Shown here piece by piece: positions 1 through 7,824 of a stretch of DNA of 38,450 nt. Source of the stretch: Candidatus Bathyarchaeota archaeon (GTDB lineage Archaea > Thermoproteota > Bathyarchaeia > 40CM-2-53-6 > JALHTG01); assembly GCA_022865705.1 (NCBI GenBank), contig JALHTG010000095.1, positions 1-38,450 of the forward strand. Reading direction: 5' to 3'. A model generated the notes under the pieces. The model ran no database searches and was not told the DNA's origin. It worked only from the letters and a program-made list of their open reading frames with translations. Both the position numbers and the translations under genes were made by a program. Position 1 is the first letter of the stretch. Each line of letters begins with the position of its first letter.

Positions 1-189
1 CAGGTCTCTGTTCATTTTGGGACGGCCGGGTTTCTTCAGGGTCGGCGTCACCCCGGCCTTCCTGTAGTTCTGCCAGAGTTGTTCGATGCGTCTGCTGGTC
101 ACTTTCTGTATCAGGGCCAGTTCTCCGCTGCCCCTCCCCCTAAGTTTCTCTTGGATGAGCCAACGGATCTACCTATCGTTGAGTTTCAC
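1..189 (-). pseudogene. Transposase/integrase N-terminal fragment (decayed, cut by window edge)
   Basis: Read on the minus strand, positions 168 to 1 encode a basic helix-turn-helix stretch (starting IRWLIQEKLRGRGSGELA, then SRRIEQLWQNYRKAG and a KKPGRPK linker). This is typical of the N-terminal DNA-binding part of archaeal IS or integrase-like transposases. A TAG at 169-171 separates it from a possible GTG start at 187-189, whose few residues (VKLNDR) continue the same reading, so the copy looks inactivated. The catalytic part, if any, lies outside the window. The exact IS family cannot be named from this fragment. Confidence 0.6.
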
Positions 190-313
190 CCTCAGAAGCT
201 TAGCTTCATATACGAAATGATTTCCGGATACGAGAATTGCCGCGCGATATGAAAAGAGTTAAAGTCCGAGGACACGCACTCGAAAAGAGAGCCATGGTAC
301 GGAGGTGGAGTCT

Positions 314-502
314 ACGCCTGTAGTGATAGTTGAGATGTGGGAAGGAAGGACCTCAGAACAGAAAGAGAAAATCATAAAGGGGATCACCAAAGTCTTCGGA
401 GAGATAGGTGTGAAGCCTGAATCGTTGCAGATCATAATCCACGACATACCGAAGACGAACTGGGGTTCACGAGGAGAACAAGCATCGAAGCTACCCACAT
501 GA
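314..502 (+). CDS. 4-oxalocrotonate tautomerase family protein, probable ACG start
   Basis: This small enzyme of the 4-OT fold catalyses keto-enol tautomerisation using an N-terminal proline exposed after Met removal. The protein (about 62 residues) reads PVVIVEMWEGR from the proline, with the conserved Arg11 equivalent in EGR. The equivalent of 4-OT Arg39 appears to be Gln and the Phe50 equivalent is Trp, so the substrate probably differs from 4-oxalocrotonate. The codon directly before Pro is ACG (314-316), preceded by GGAGGTG at 301-307 with a 6-base spacer, which is ideal ribosome-site spacing. The only standard in-frame start, GTG 305, lies inside that ribosome site and would bury the catalytic proline at position 5. 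The ACG start is inferred; a sequencing error for ATG is possible. No obvious operon partner is seen. Confidence 0.75.
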   Translation, partial: TPVVIVEMWEGRTSEQKEKIIKGITKVFGEIGVKPESLQIIIHDIPKTNWGSRGEQASKLPT

Positions 503-553
503 ACCAGAGAACGGCCAGAAAGGTCATAGGTCGATAGGCAGGTATTGCGATTC

Positions 554-829
554 ATGCCGGATAGAGTCCATTGTGCTCACATTCTCGTCAAGACCGAACA
601 GGAAGCAAAGATGGTACTTGAACGCCTGAAAAAAGGAGAGAAGTTCGCAAACATGGCCGCAGAAGTTTCTCTTTGCCCGTCAAGAAAGCGAGGGGGAGAT
701 CTTGGAATCTTCACCAGAGGAAAGATGGTCAAAGAATTCGAGAACGCCGCCTTCTCTCTTCAGAAAGGTGAAACCTCACCAGTAGTCAAGACAAAGTTCG
801 GATACCACATAGTCAAACGTCTAGAATAG
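554..829 (+). CDS. Parvulin-type peptidyl-prolyl cis-trans isomerase
   Basis: This is a single-domain parvulin of about 91 residues that would catalyse cis-trans isomerisation at proline bonds in the cytoplasm. Family signatures are complete: the HILVK strand near residues 9-13, the CPSRKRGGDLG segment in the middle, the FxRGxMVxxFExAAF helix-loop, and the C-terminal TKFGYHIVK strand containing the second active-site His. Length matches stand-alone archaeal parvulins such as those known from Thaumarchaeota. ATG 554 is preferred over an upstream TTG at 545 because the protein then begins three residues before the first family strand, and AGGCAGGT lies just upstream. There is no signal peptide. 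Confidence 0.9.
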   Translation: MPDRVHCAHILVKTEQEAKMVLERLKKGEKFANMAAEVSLCPSRKRGGDLGIFTRGKMVKEFENAAFSLQKGETSPVVKTKFGYHIVKRLE

Positions 830-1134
830 GATCAAGCAGGACGCTTGGCCTTCAAATTTCTCAACTAGCTCTCAACAACGATGCCACTATGAGTGCGCGT
901 CCCGTCATACTCACATTCAAGCAGGGTGATATCCCCCCACCTTCCTCTGATGAAGGCCGGCCGTACGCTTAGGAATGATCGAGAGCTGTGGATGAGGAAG
1001 CGCTTTTCGGAACTCAGAGGCTAAGTAGATGGAGGGAAGTGGATTCGAAGCCGAAAAGGTCGGCCTGAACTTCTGCAACTGAGGAAAGACCTGCCAGACT
1101 CTGCATCAGGTTCACCGCTGAGCCTCGACTTGTC
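830..1134. other. Intergenic stretch without a recognised gene
   Basis: About 300 bases lie between the parvulin gene and the 3' end of the MFS gene. I see no open frame with a family signature, no tRNA fold and no clear repeat. A GGATTCGAAGCC string near 1040 superficially resembles a tRNA T-arm but the flanks do not pair. This is probably the joint 3' region of two convergent genes. Confidence 0.5.
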
Positions 1135-2334
1135 CTACGTCTTCCTCCGGATCAACTTGTGAGTGCCAAGCAAACCTGCAATAAGACAAGCAAAACAAGT
1201 CACCAGGAACATCGGCCGAATCCCAATAGCATCAGCAAGGATACCGCTCAGCCATGGACCACAGAACATGCCGACTGCATAGACTGCTTGATGCAACCCC
1301 ATAGCCGTTGCACGCTCGGCCTCTACCACCCGTTCTATGCTCATACCCATCAACACTGGATATCCAATTCCTTGAGATACACCAAGGCAAATTTGCGCAA
1401 GAAAAACCATTGTTAGCGACGAAGCCAGGGCTGCTTCTCCTATCCCAAAAGACATCAGCAGAAAACTAGAGTACACCAAGCGCCTAGCTCCGATTCTTCT
1501 GACTATTGCAGTCGCGGCGAGATTTCCCAATGTTACTACGCCGATGTTCGTTGCCACCAGAATACTCTGAGTAACGTCTGTGGCACCAAGCTGCTTTGCC
1601 AGGATTGCCATGAAGCCGAAAGTAATGGCCCAATTGGCGTATTGACTCACCGCACTCAGCAAAGAGGGAAGCAGCACATCACGTCTCACAACAAGAACAC
1701 CTATACTTCGCACGGACGGCCTCTGTGGAGATCGCCGATTTTCTCGCACAGGTAAGATAATCAGTGCGGCTATTGCTGCAGCCGTTGCTGCAAGGAAAAA
1801 GGCCAACGAATACCCTCCGAGTTCATTAAGCCAACCCGTGACGCCAGTAGCAAGCATTCGCCCAACTGAACCAATCATGGTCAACAATGCACTAGCCCGC
1901 ACGGCATCTTCCGGAGGAAACAGACCGCTAAAGACCACAACTAAAAGCACCCATATGCCAGCCGCTAAACCAGAAATGGCGCGACCCATGATCAATCCAT
2001 TCGCATCGCTTGCTACTCCCATTGTCGAGGCCCCCACGCCCGCCAGGATGAACCCTATGATTACGAACGGCTTGCGCCATCCCAACCAATCTGCAACGAT
2101 GCCCAGCGGCAATCGAATGATCGCCTGCCATAGACCGTACATAGAGAGAACTACGCCCATCAGGGCTAGGTTGCTGGTTTTACTCTGCACGTAGACTGGC
2201 AACGTAGGCACATACAAGTAGAGCGAAATCCAATACAGAAAGACAGCGAGCACGTAGAGAGCAATCAGCAGCCGTCGACCAGTAGTGCTTGTTACGGAAG
2301 ACGAAGCGACACTACTTGGCGTCAACGCATTCAA
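1135..2334 (-). CDS. Major facilitator superfamily transporter
   Basis: A polytopic membrane carrier of 399 residues with roughly twelve hydrophobic segments, the usual MFS size. The first segment follows a short Ser/Thr-rich cytoplasmic tail (about 20 residues). The loop after transmembrane helix 2 reads GIVADWLGWRKP, the classic MFS motif A (GxxxDRxGRRxx-like), and a comparable GILADAIG loop occurs late in the sequence, consistent with two related six-helix halves. It probably exports or imports a small molecule with protons, but the substrate cannot be told from sequence; drug-efflux-like and sugar-like branches are both possible. Start is TTG 2334, with AAGGTGA about 11 bases upstream. 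It is transcribed alone. Confidence 0.85.
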   Translation of the reverse strand: MNALTPSSVASSSVTSTTGRRLLIALYVLAVFLYWISLYLYVPTLPVYVQSKTSNLALMGVVLSMYGLWQAIIRLPLGIVADWLGWRKPFVIIGFILAGVGASTMGVASDANGLIMGRAISGLAAGIWVLLVVVFSGLFPPEDAVRASALLTMIGSVGRMLATGVTGWLNELGGYSLAFFLAATAAAIAALIILPVRENRRSPQRPSVRSIGVLVVRRDVLLPSLLSAVSQYANWAITFGFMAILAKQLGATDVTQSILVATNIGVVTLGNLAATAIVRRIGARRLVYSSFLLMSFGIGEAALASSLTMVFLAQICLGVSQGIGYPVLMGMSIERVVEAERATAMGLHQAVYAVGMFCGPWLSGILADAIGIRPMFLVTCFACLIAGLLGTHKLIRRKT

Positions 2335-2564
2335 GTTTTCAAAGTCACCTTCAGATTTGGGACTATTCTCGCTCTCGACGATTGCATTTCGGCCACATAT
2401 CTCTCCGATCTCAGATACACTGATGACCGTTAAGGACCCATGAACCAGTGATTAAGGTTGTGAACTGGCCGTTCCACCGAGAGCATCCATCAAATAGGAT
2501 GACTCAAATCAATTGAATGGGTTCGCAAGCTAAGAGATACGTCTACGAGGTTCTTGATGACACT

Positions 2565-2822
2565 TCAAATCCCAAGGATTTTCAAGAACTCAGTTTCGTC
2601 CATTTCTGAGATTTCGATGATCTTCTGGTTTAAGTGAAAACCAGCGATGATTCGAACCTGGGAAGAAGGTTTTCCGAGCTTCTTGGATATCCACTTCACG
2701 ATCTCACGGTTAGCTTTTCCTTTTGTAGGCGGAGCAGTAACACGCATCGTGAAAGTGCCGTCAGGTTCCGAGAAAAGCCTTGTTTCTTTGCTCATAGGCT
2801 TCACATACACTGCTACTCTCAT
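2565..2822 (-). CDS. DUF167 (YggU/UPF0235) family protein
   Basis: This 85-residue protein matches the whole YggU/DUF167 family: an N-terminal VAVYVKPMSKETR strand, VTAPPTKGKANREIVKWISKKLG in the middle (the APPxxGKAN signature), and the closing strand VRIIAGFHLNQKIIEI with the G-x-x-x-x-K pattern. Family members are small alpha/beta cytoplasmic proteins of unknown biochemical role found in all three domains. ATG 2822 is the start. The gene lies alone between the MFS gene and the divergent zinc-ribbon gene. The family call is strong; function is unknown. Confidence 0.88.
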   Translation of the reverse strand: MRVAVYVKPMSKETRLFSEPDGTFTMRVTAPPTKGKANREIVKWISKKLGKPSSQVRIIAGFHLNQKIIEISEMDETEFLKILGI

Positions 2823-3023
2823 CGGATGCCTTTCCTTTCTCGCTGTATGGGTCCACTTCGGATTACAGTCACAGGCGCGCTTGCACAGGGAGCATTACTA
2901 CTATTCGTGTAATCTCATCTCCCTTTCTCATCTCGGCCTAGGAGGATCGGCCCTATCTGAAAAGGCTTAAGACAAGCCTAGCCGAAATGATATTGAACAC
3001 CAGGTACTGTGGGAGGATAAGGT

Positions 3024-3797
3024 TTGGTCGTAATATGTTCGGAATGCTGTGCCTCCAATAATGACAATGCTGTCTTTTGTTCAACATGCGGGATCCAGCT
3101 AGTATCTCAGCCCACCCCTCTGCAGCTGGTCCAGGGCTATGAGGATCTTCATCGAAACGTAGGCAATCTGTCCCAGCGAAACGTAACGCTAGACGAACGT
3201 ATTCGCAAGACTACGGAGGAGGTCAAGGCTCTCACAGAACAGCTGAAGGCTGAGGAGCAGGCCCACAAGACGGATGTGGGAAAGGAGCTGTCACAGCGAA
3301 GAGTGTTGGAGGATCGACTACAGAGAACAATGGCAGAAGTGAGGAACCTGACTGCACAGGTCAGAGAAACAGAACAGGTTCACAGAAGGGAAATTGTCAG
3401 AGTGGCAGAGTTGACTGAGGCTAATAACAGACTGCTTCAAGAAGTTAGAAGACTTACTAGAAAACCACGCTATTGTGATAGATGTGGCGGATCCCTTGTG
3501 GCTACTGCAAATCCGAATGTTGATCTGTGCCCAGTTTGTGACGCATATTGGTACGTCCTTGCTCAATCCTATGCTTCTCCGACGGTGCAAATGCGTCAGG
3601 AAGAGGCAGCAGGAGCCCTAGGCGAAGGTGAGGAGGACTATGCCCACCCAGGAAGCATGCATGCTGGCCGCTCTTGGCACGGAATATTCATTCATGAGAA
3701 CTGCGGCTTCTGCGGCCAGCAACTTCAGCTGACCACTCGTTCCGACATACTGTACTGCCAATACTGTGGAAGATACCAAGAACACATTCACAAGTAG
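3024..3797 (+). CDS. Zinc-ribbon protein with central coiled coil
   Basis: The 257-residue protein starts with a zinc-ribbon (CSECCASNN...FCSTCG), continues with about 100 residues of charged heptad-like sequence from roughly residue 45 to 145 (LTEQLKAEEQ, LEDRLQRTMAEVRNLTAQV), and ends with two more CxxC-x(n)-CxxC units (CDRCGG...LCPVCD and CGFCGQQ...YCQYCGR). This suggests a dimeric coiled-coil rod with metal-binding ends, perhaps a scaffold or nucleic-acid-associated protein. I do not recognise a named family. The start is TTG 3024, supported by GGAGG at 3012-3016 and by the ribbon beginning four residues later. The next gene, a membrane protein, follows after 5 bases, so the two are probably co-transcribed. 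Confidence 0.8.
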   Translation: MVVICSECCASNNDNAVFCSTCGIQLVSQPTPLQLVQGYEDLHRNVGNLSQRNVTLDERIRKTTEEVKALTEQLKAEEQAHKTDVGKELSQRRVLEDRLQRTMAEVRNLTAQVRETEQVHRREIVRVAELTEANNRLLQEVRRLTRKPRYCDRCGGSLVATANPNVDLCPVCDAYWYVLAQSYASPTVQMRQEEAAGALGEGEEDYAHPGSMHAGRSWHGIFIHENCGFCGQQLQLTTRSDILYCQYCGRYQEHIHK

Positions 3798-3802
3798 AAC
3801 GC

Positions 3803-4054
3803 ATGGCACGCGAACAACATTCAACTGTGAGAGATACTGTGTTGACGGCTCTTCCGACGTTCTCTGAAATCATTATCTTCTTGGCACTAGTCATTGTGGG
3901 TTTGATTGCAATCCTCTTGGTCAAAGCTGTGATTCAGCTCATCATACCAATAGTTGCAGCAGTAGTGGTATGGTTTATGACAGGCAATCTTACCTATGCA
4001 GGAGTTGCGTTTCTAGCAATTGCAGTCTTGCAGCTACTTCTGAAGAGGAAATAG
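3803..4054 (+). CDS. Small membrane protein, function unknown
   Basis: An 83-residue protein with a short hydrophilic N-terminus followed by two or three hydrophobic segments (around residues 22-45, 46-62 and 66-80) and a basic LLLKRK end. It begins at ATG 3803, only five bases after the stop of the zinc-ribbon coiled-coil gene, so it is probably translated from the same message and may anchor that protein at the membrane (inference from context only). No family is recognised. Confidence 0.7.
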   Translation: MAREQHSTVRDTVLTALPTFSEIIIFLALVIVGLIAILLVKAVIQLIIPIVAAVVVWFMTGNLTYAGVAFLAIAVLQLLLKRK

Positions 4055-4271
4055 ACGTAGGCAACTCCGAAGATCTTGGGCACACGCATCTTAGCGACCT
4101 AGATTGACAGATCACACGATCGCGCAAGATTGATAGTTCACCTACTATGGCCTTACAGTGTCGTCCTACCTGAATGAAGCGACCGGACCCCTGTGGTCAA
4201 CATCATACGTCTCATCACAGGATCCAGAGCCACCTGACAAACACCAAGATGACCATGGATAGAAGAAGACA

Positions 4272-4571
4272 ATGAGCAACACGCAGAAGAGAAGACGTTC
4301 CTACTATGTCTACCTACTTCTCTGCGAGGACGGAAGCTACTACACCGGATATACGAATGATGTGATCTCTAGACTCGGACGACACAGAAAGGGACACGGA
4401 GCACGGTACACCAAGATGCGCCGACCAAAGAGAATCGCTCATGTCGAGCAATTCAGGACACGCCAGGCCGCTATGAGAAGAGAGCGAGAGATAAAGACGC
4501 TGACTCATGACCAGAAAACTGACTTGGCAAGACGGAAGACCAGAATGAAACGTGAGATCACACGTAAATGA
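4272..4571 (+). CDS. GIY-YIG nuclease domain protein (YhbQ/UPF0213-like)
   Basis: A 99-residue protein with the stand-alone GIY-YIG domain: YYVYLLLCEDGSYYTGYTND gives the paired Y-V-Y and Y-x-G motifs, followed by the conserved Arg in RLGRHRKGHGARYT and the acidic residue of the VEQF strand. The C-terminal half (AMRREREIKTLTHDQKTDL) matches the UPF0213 family ending with the REREIK helix, plus a basic tail. Such small proteins may nick or bind structured DNA, but no member is well assigned in archaea. ATG 4272 is the start. The gene is convergent with the next gene, 8 bases away. Confidence 0.88.
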   Translation: MSNTQKRRRSYYVYLLLCEDGSYYTGYTNDVISRLGRHRKGHGARYTKMRRPKRIAHVEQFRTRQAAMRREREIKTLTHDQKTDLARRKTRMKREITRK

Positions 4572-4579
4572 GCAGGAGC

Positions 4580-4819
4580 TCAGGGCGGTTCTATGTCCTT
4601 GAACCGGACAGTTCCGTGTGAGCTGAATCTGACCGTGAACCTGCGTGGCGCTTCGCTATCGGGAGAACGGTAGGTCCCGTCTGCTTCCCATAAGTCTCCC
4701 AGTTTACGAACGCGACGGAATTCTACGCCATACCTTTTGGGGCAGATCTTCTGGGTCATCTTGAGCACCCTTTCTCGGACCTCTTGTTCGCTTATGCCTG
4801 GTCGCTCATAGCGAGGCAT
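4580..4819 (-). CDS. Conserved-looking hypothetical protein
   Basis: A 79-residue charged protein without membrane segments or cysteine clusters beyond one Cys; it is rich in Arg and Glu and has an alternating beta-like C-terminal half (RRFTVRFSSHGTVRFKDIE). I do not recognise a family. The start is placed at ATG 4819 because AAGGAGGAGC precedes it at ideal spacing; a frame extension to TTG 4843 would start inside and upstream of that ribosome site. It is divergent from the methyltransferase gene, with a TATA-containing inverted repeat between them. Confidence 0.6.
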   Translation of the reverse strand: MPRYERPGISEQEVRERVLKMTQKICPKRYGVEFRRVRKLGDLWEADGTYRSPDSEAPRRFTVRFSSHGTVRFKDIEPP

Positions 4820-4930
4820 AATGCTCCTCCTTCTCAAGAGCAAACGCAGGTGAAACGATCATTCGTTCACGCAAGGGATCAAACATGTAGACCACAATAT
4901 CGCACCATGTCTGAAGCACAGATTGGAGCG

Positions 4931-4949
4931 CGTACATATATAGTGTACG
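4931..4949. promoter_or_regulatory. Inverted repeat enclosing a TATA box
   Basis: CGTACA (4931-4936) and TGTACG (4944-4949) are exact reverse complements around TATATAG. The symmetry sits on the only strong TATA-like element between the divergent hypothetical gene and the methyltransferase gene. It may be an operator covering the promoter of the rightward gene, with transcription expected to begin near 4965. No experimental support is available. Confidence 0.45.
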
Positions 4950-5013
4950 GGCGAACGCTGATCAATGCCAACTCTCTTGAACAGCCATAGAAAACAAGAA
5001 GAAAAGGGTAAGG

Positions 5014-5646
5014 GTGGAGCTAGGCCTGACCAAACTCGCACATAGATTCTCTATCAAGACACATCCTGAAGTCTATGATCCAGCAGAGGATACCTTGCTG
5101 CTGGCAAACAACCTGACCGCAAGGAAAGATGACAAGATCCTGGAGATCGGTGTTGGCTCAGGATATGTATCATTGATGGCCTCCAGAAATGCCAAGATTG
5201 TTGTGGGAACGGATCTGAATATTCATGCTGCGAAACTCGCCAAACTCAACGCGAAGCTGAACAACATACCGAATGTTGATTTCGTCTTTGGAGACTTGTT
5301 TGGTCCGATAGGCGAAAGATTCGATCTCATAGTAATCAACCCCCCATATCTGCCGGAGACAGGGGGTATTGAGCCTAGACATATTGACCTGTCCTGGAAC
5401 GGGGGAAAAGATGGTAGAAGAGTGATTGACAAGTTCCTGGAGGACGTGCCGAAATACCTTGACACGAATGGAAGGATACTAATGGTTCAGTCTTCAATAT
5501 CAGACAATAACAAGACGATGAAGATACTTGTTGCGCAAGGCTTTGAGGTTAGAATCATTGCTGAGGAAAAGCTCTTCTTCGAAACCCTTTTCCTTATAGA
5601 GGCAAAGGCATCAAGTGGACACCCACAGCGCGCGCACCAACTGTAA
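5014..5646 (+). CDS. HemK2/PrmC-type class I methyltransferase
   Basis: This 210-residue SAM-dependent methyltransferase has the pattern of the archaeal/eukaryotic HemK2 (Mtq2) group: VYDPAEDT at residues 20-27, the SAM-binding LEIGVGSG loop at 43-50, an acidic TDLN strand end near 66-69, and the catalytic NPPY at 109-112. HemK2 methylates the glutamine of the GGQ motif of release factor aRF1, with Trm112 as partner in the studied cases; that role is inferred here. The length fits (about 200 residues), lacking the N-terminal domain of bacterial PrmC. Start GTG 5014 follows AGGGTAAGG. The promoter lies in the inverted repeat upstream. Confidence 0.82.
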   Translation: MELGLTKLAHRFSIKTHPEVYDPAEDTLLLANNLTARKDDKILEIGVGSGYVSLMASRNAKIVVGTDLNIHAAKLAKLNAKLNNIPNVDFVFGDLFGPIGERFDLIVINPPYLPETGGIEPRHIDLSWNGGKDGRRVIDKFLEDVPKYLDTNGRILMVQSSISDNNKTMKILVAQGFEVRIIAEEKLFFETLFLIEAKASSGHPQRAHQL

Positions 5647-5732
5647 AGATGTAGTATCAAGAAACGAAACAGAGCAGTTACGCGCTAATCTTAAGTTATC
5701 AGCGAGACGTAGACAATACAGTTGGCATTTGA

Positions 5733-6296
5733 ATGAAGATTGTCGGCATCGTAGGAAGCCCACGAGTGGGAGGAAATACCGAGATCCTCACTCGCCTAGC
5801 CTTGGAGGAAATACGCAAGGAAGGCATAGACACGGAACTAATTAGTCTCGCAGGAAGTGAGATAAAACCCTGCGACGCATGTGGCAGTTGTCGCACCACT
5901 GGAAAACGCCACATCAAAGATGACTTCGAAGTCATCTACGCCAAGATGGATGAGGCCGATGGCATAATCCTTGCTACTCCTGTCTACTTCGGTGCCGCCA
6001 CACCACAAATGACCAGTCTCATCAGTAGATGTTATGCGTATAGAGGAGCCAAACGCCCCTTCGAAAACAAAGTCGGAGGCCCCATTGTTGTGGCACGTCG
6101 CGCCGGCCACAATTTCACCTTTGCCCAATTGATGTTCTTCTTCATGATCTCGGGAATGATTGTCCCAGGTTCAACGTATTGGAACATAGCATTTGGCCGA
6201 GAGAAAGGAGACGTGACCAAGGACGAAGAAGGAATAAACACAATCAAGCATTTTGGGCAGAAACTCGCATGGCTTACAAAGAAGATCAAGACTTAG
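5733..6296 (+). CDS. NADPH-dependent FMN reductase/iron-sulfur flavoprotein-like protein
   Basis: A flavodoxin-fold protein of 187 residues. The N-terminal VGIVGSPRVGGNTEIL is the FMN phosphate-binding loop, and ATPVYFGAATPQMTSLISR is the second FMN contact region. After the second strand comes PCDACGSC, as in iron-sulfur flavoproteins (Isf). In Isf the motif continues to a fourth Cys a few residues later, but here that region reads RTTGKRHIKDD without one, so a complete [4Fe-4S] cluster is doubtful. Probable role: electron transfer from NAD(P)H or ferredoxin to small acceptors. ATG 5733. It converges on the ATC-hydrolase-like gene, 15 bases away. Confidence 0.8.
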   Translation: MKIVGIVGSPRVGGNTEILTRLALEEIRKEGIDTELISLAGSEIKPCDACGSCRTTGKRHIKDDFEVIYAKMDEADGIILATPVYFGAATPQMTSLISRCYAYRGAKRPFENKVGGPIVVARRAGHNFTFAQLMFFFMISGMIVPGSTYWNIAFGREKGDVTKDEEGINTIKHFGQKLAWLTKKIKT

Positions 6297-6311
6297 AATC
6301 AGACGCTTCGA

Positions 6312-6818
6312 TCAACTATCTCGAGCTAGTCTTGGATCTACATATTTCCAATCCTTGTGCTTGTTAGAGAAGTCTCTTCGTTCCTTCTCCGTCGTAGCCA
6401 CCTGCTCAAACATACAGTAGTCATCACCACACGCTGCACACGTAGTGTGTATGGTTTTGCGCATAGGATCGCCTGCCATGCTTTTGGCCGGATCGACATA
6501 GCAATACAGGCACCCTATTTTCTGCTCTCCGTACTCCTGGAAAGTTCTCGCGAAGACACAATCGTAGACTCGTCCACTGACTAGCTTTCTATGGATTCCA
6601 TACTTGGGAAGATCAGGCAGGCCTCGCTTCGCTCGTTCTCCAACCCTCTTTCCATATTCCAAGACAGATTTCACAATCATCTCCTTTCCCTTTTCCTCGC
6701 CGAACTCTTCGATCAAAGTCTTGGAGAACGACAAGTGCAGAAGCGCCACTCTTGTCATCGCTGTCTCGACTTCTCGCGCTGCTTCTTTCAAAGGTACGAC
6801 TTCGTCTTTTTCAGCCAT
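6312..6818 (-). CDS. L-2-amino-thiazoline-4-carboxylic acid hydrolase-like protein
   Basis: A soluble 168-residue protein with a helical N-terminal half and a Cys-rich C-terminal half (DCVFAR, GCLYCYVD, TTCAACGDDYCMF). This resembles the ATC hydrolase family (PF14196), named for a bacterial enzyme of thiazoline degradation but widespread in anaerobic archaea, where its substrate is unknown. The closely spaced cysteines and YVDPAKSMAGDP suggest metal binding. ATG 6818 is chosen because GGAGGAAAGGG precedes it; TTG 6836 would lie at that ribosome site. It is the last gene of the long minus-strand redox run, and whether it shares a message with its neighbours is unclear. Confidence 0.7.
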   Translation of the reverse strand: MAEKDEVVPLKEAAREVETAMTRVALLHLSFSKTLIEEFGEEKGKEMIVKSVLEYGKRVGERAKRGLPDLPKYGIHRKLVSGRVYDCVFARTFQEYGEQKIGCLYCYVDPAKSMAGDPMRKTIHTTCAACGDDYCMFEQVATTEKERRDFSNKHKDWKYVDPRLARDS

Positions 6819-6930
6819 TAGATCCCTTTCCTCCAAATCACTTCATGTTCGATTCTTCTTCTTCTCTTTCAGTCTGATCTTATCATAACTCGTTGGGTCA
6901 TGCTTCTCTCTCGCTTTGGCTCCATGCAGA

Positions 6931-7764
6931 TCATCTACGTATTATGACGTCGTTCAGGCTCATTCTTTCGGATTTGATCGGAGCTTCGTTTGGCCATCCC
7001 ACTATAAGATGACAACGGCTCACGAATGTCTCAGGTAGCCCAAAGTACTCACGAATCCTCTTCTGAGTCTCTTCTCCATGGGTCAACCAACATGCACCAA
7101 GCCCCAAGGCATGAGCCATCAGCGACATATGGTCTGCCGCTGCTGCAGCATCATAGTAGATGTTCTGTGGAACGTATTCATCAAACCTTAAGGCCTTGTA
7201 GACGCTCATATCTTGGCAGATGACTATGATGACACCGTTCTCTATCGGTATGTCACTTTGAACCAACTTCCACTCCTCGGGGGTTCGGAGAACTATGAAC
7301 CTTGTTGAGCCAACGTTGCATCCCTGAGGGGCCATTAGACCTGCTCTGAGGATTTCCTTCACAATCTCATCTGGAACCGGCCTGTCTGTGAATTGTCGTA
7401 TAGATCTTCTCTGATACAGTAGTTTCCCAACTGTCTCCAACTCCGCTTTAGAGAAGGGTTCCACCATTGACGTGCCAAGATCCACAGTTTTGCCGGCGTT
7501 GAGCTTATCGGCCAGTTCAACATATCTTACGCACCATAGAATATCTGGCGTATTGGTTGGTAGACCTCGTTTCGTCCAAATCTCTAGTACAAATCTGGCT
7601 TGGTCTCCGAAGTCTGGCGGCTTCTTCAGCTTTCCATTGAGAATCCTATAGATCATAACCTCTATTGTGTGGTGGGTTCGCTCGTGCAGGATTGCTCTCA
7701 GTGGAGCAGGGTCCATCTTCAACAAATCTTCTTGTGTATATCCATGGATCTTCAATTCTTTCAC
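6931..7764 (-). CDS. Nitroreductase family protein with N-terminal extension
   Basis: Residues from about 105 onward form a nitroreductase domain: the FMN-binding RRSIRQFTDRPVPDEIVKEIL signature, AGLMAPQGCN, the central YYDAAAAADHMSLMAHALGLGACW helix, and VGWPNEAP near the end. The first 100 residues are extra compared with the roughly 170-200-residue core and contain a HERTHHTIEVMIYRIL helix of unknown role. Such flavoproteins reduce nitro, quinone or enoate groups, or act in cofactor chemistry, usually as dimers. GTG 7764 is the start (KELKIHGY follows), with only a weak ribosome site. It lies 60 bases downstream of the TIGR04076 gene on the same strand. Confidence 0.85.
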   Translation of the reverse strand: MKELKIHGYTQEDLLKMDPAPLRAILHERTHHTIEVMIYRILNGKLKKPPDFGDQARFVLEIWTKRGLPTNTPDILWCVRYVELADKLNAGKTVDLGTSMVEPFSKAELETVGKLLYQRRSIRQFTDRPVPDEIVKEILRAGLMAPQGCNVGSTRFIVLRTPEEWKLVQSDIPIENGVIIVICQDMSVYKALRFDEYVPQNIYYDAAAAADHMSLMAHALGLGACWLTHGEETQKRIREYFGLPETFVSRCHLIVGWPNEAPIKSERMSLNDVIIRR

Positions 7765-7824
7765 GCTCTTCTTCCGAGTGTGCGAGATGATACACGAAAG
7801 TTCTTAGATTTCATTCAGAGCTGC

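Noticed and set aside
259-555. Open frame opposite the tautomerase
   Set aside because: It is a shadow of the tautomerase and shows no family features.
1030-1060. tRNA-like T-arm (GGATTCGAAGCC)
   Set aside because: The base before the T-loop cannot pair correctly, and no acceptor, D or anticodon arms can be built around it.
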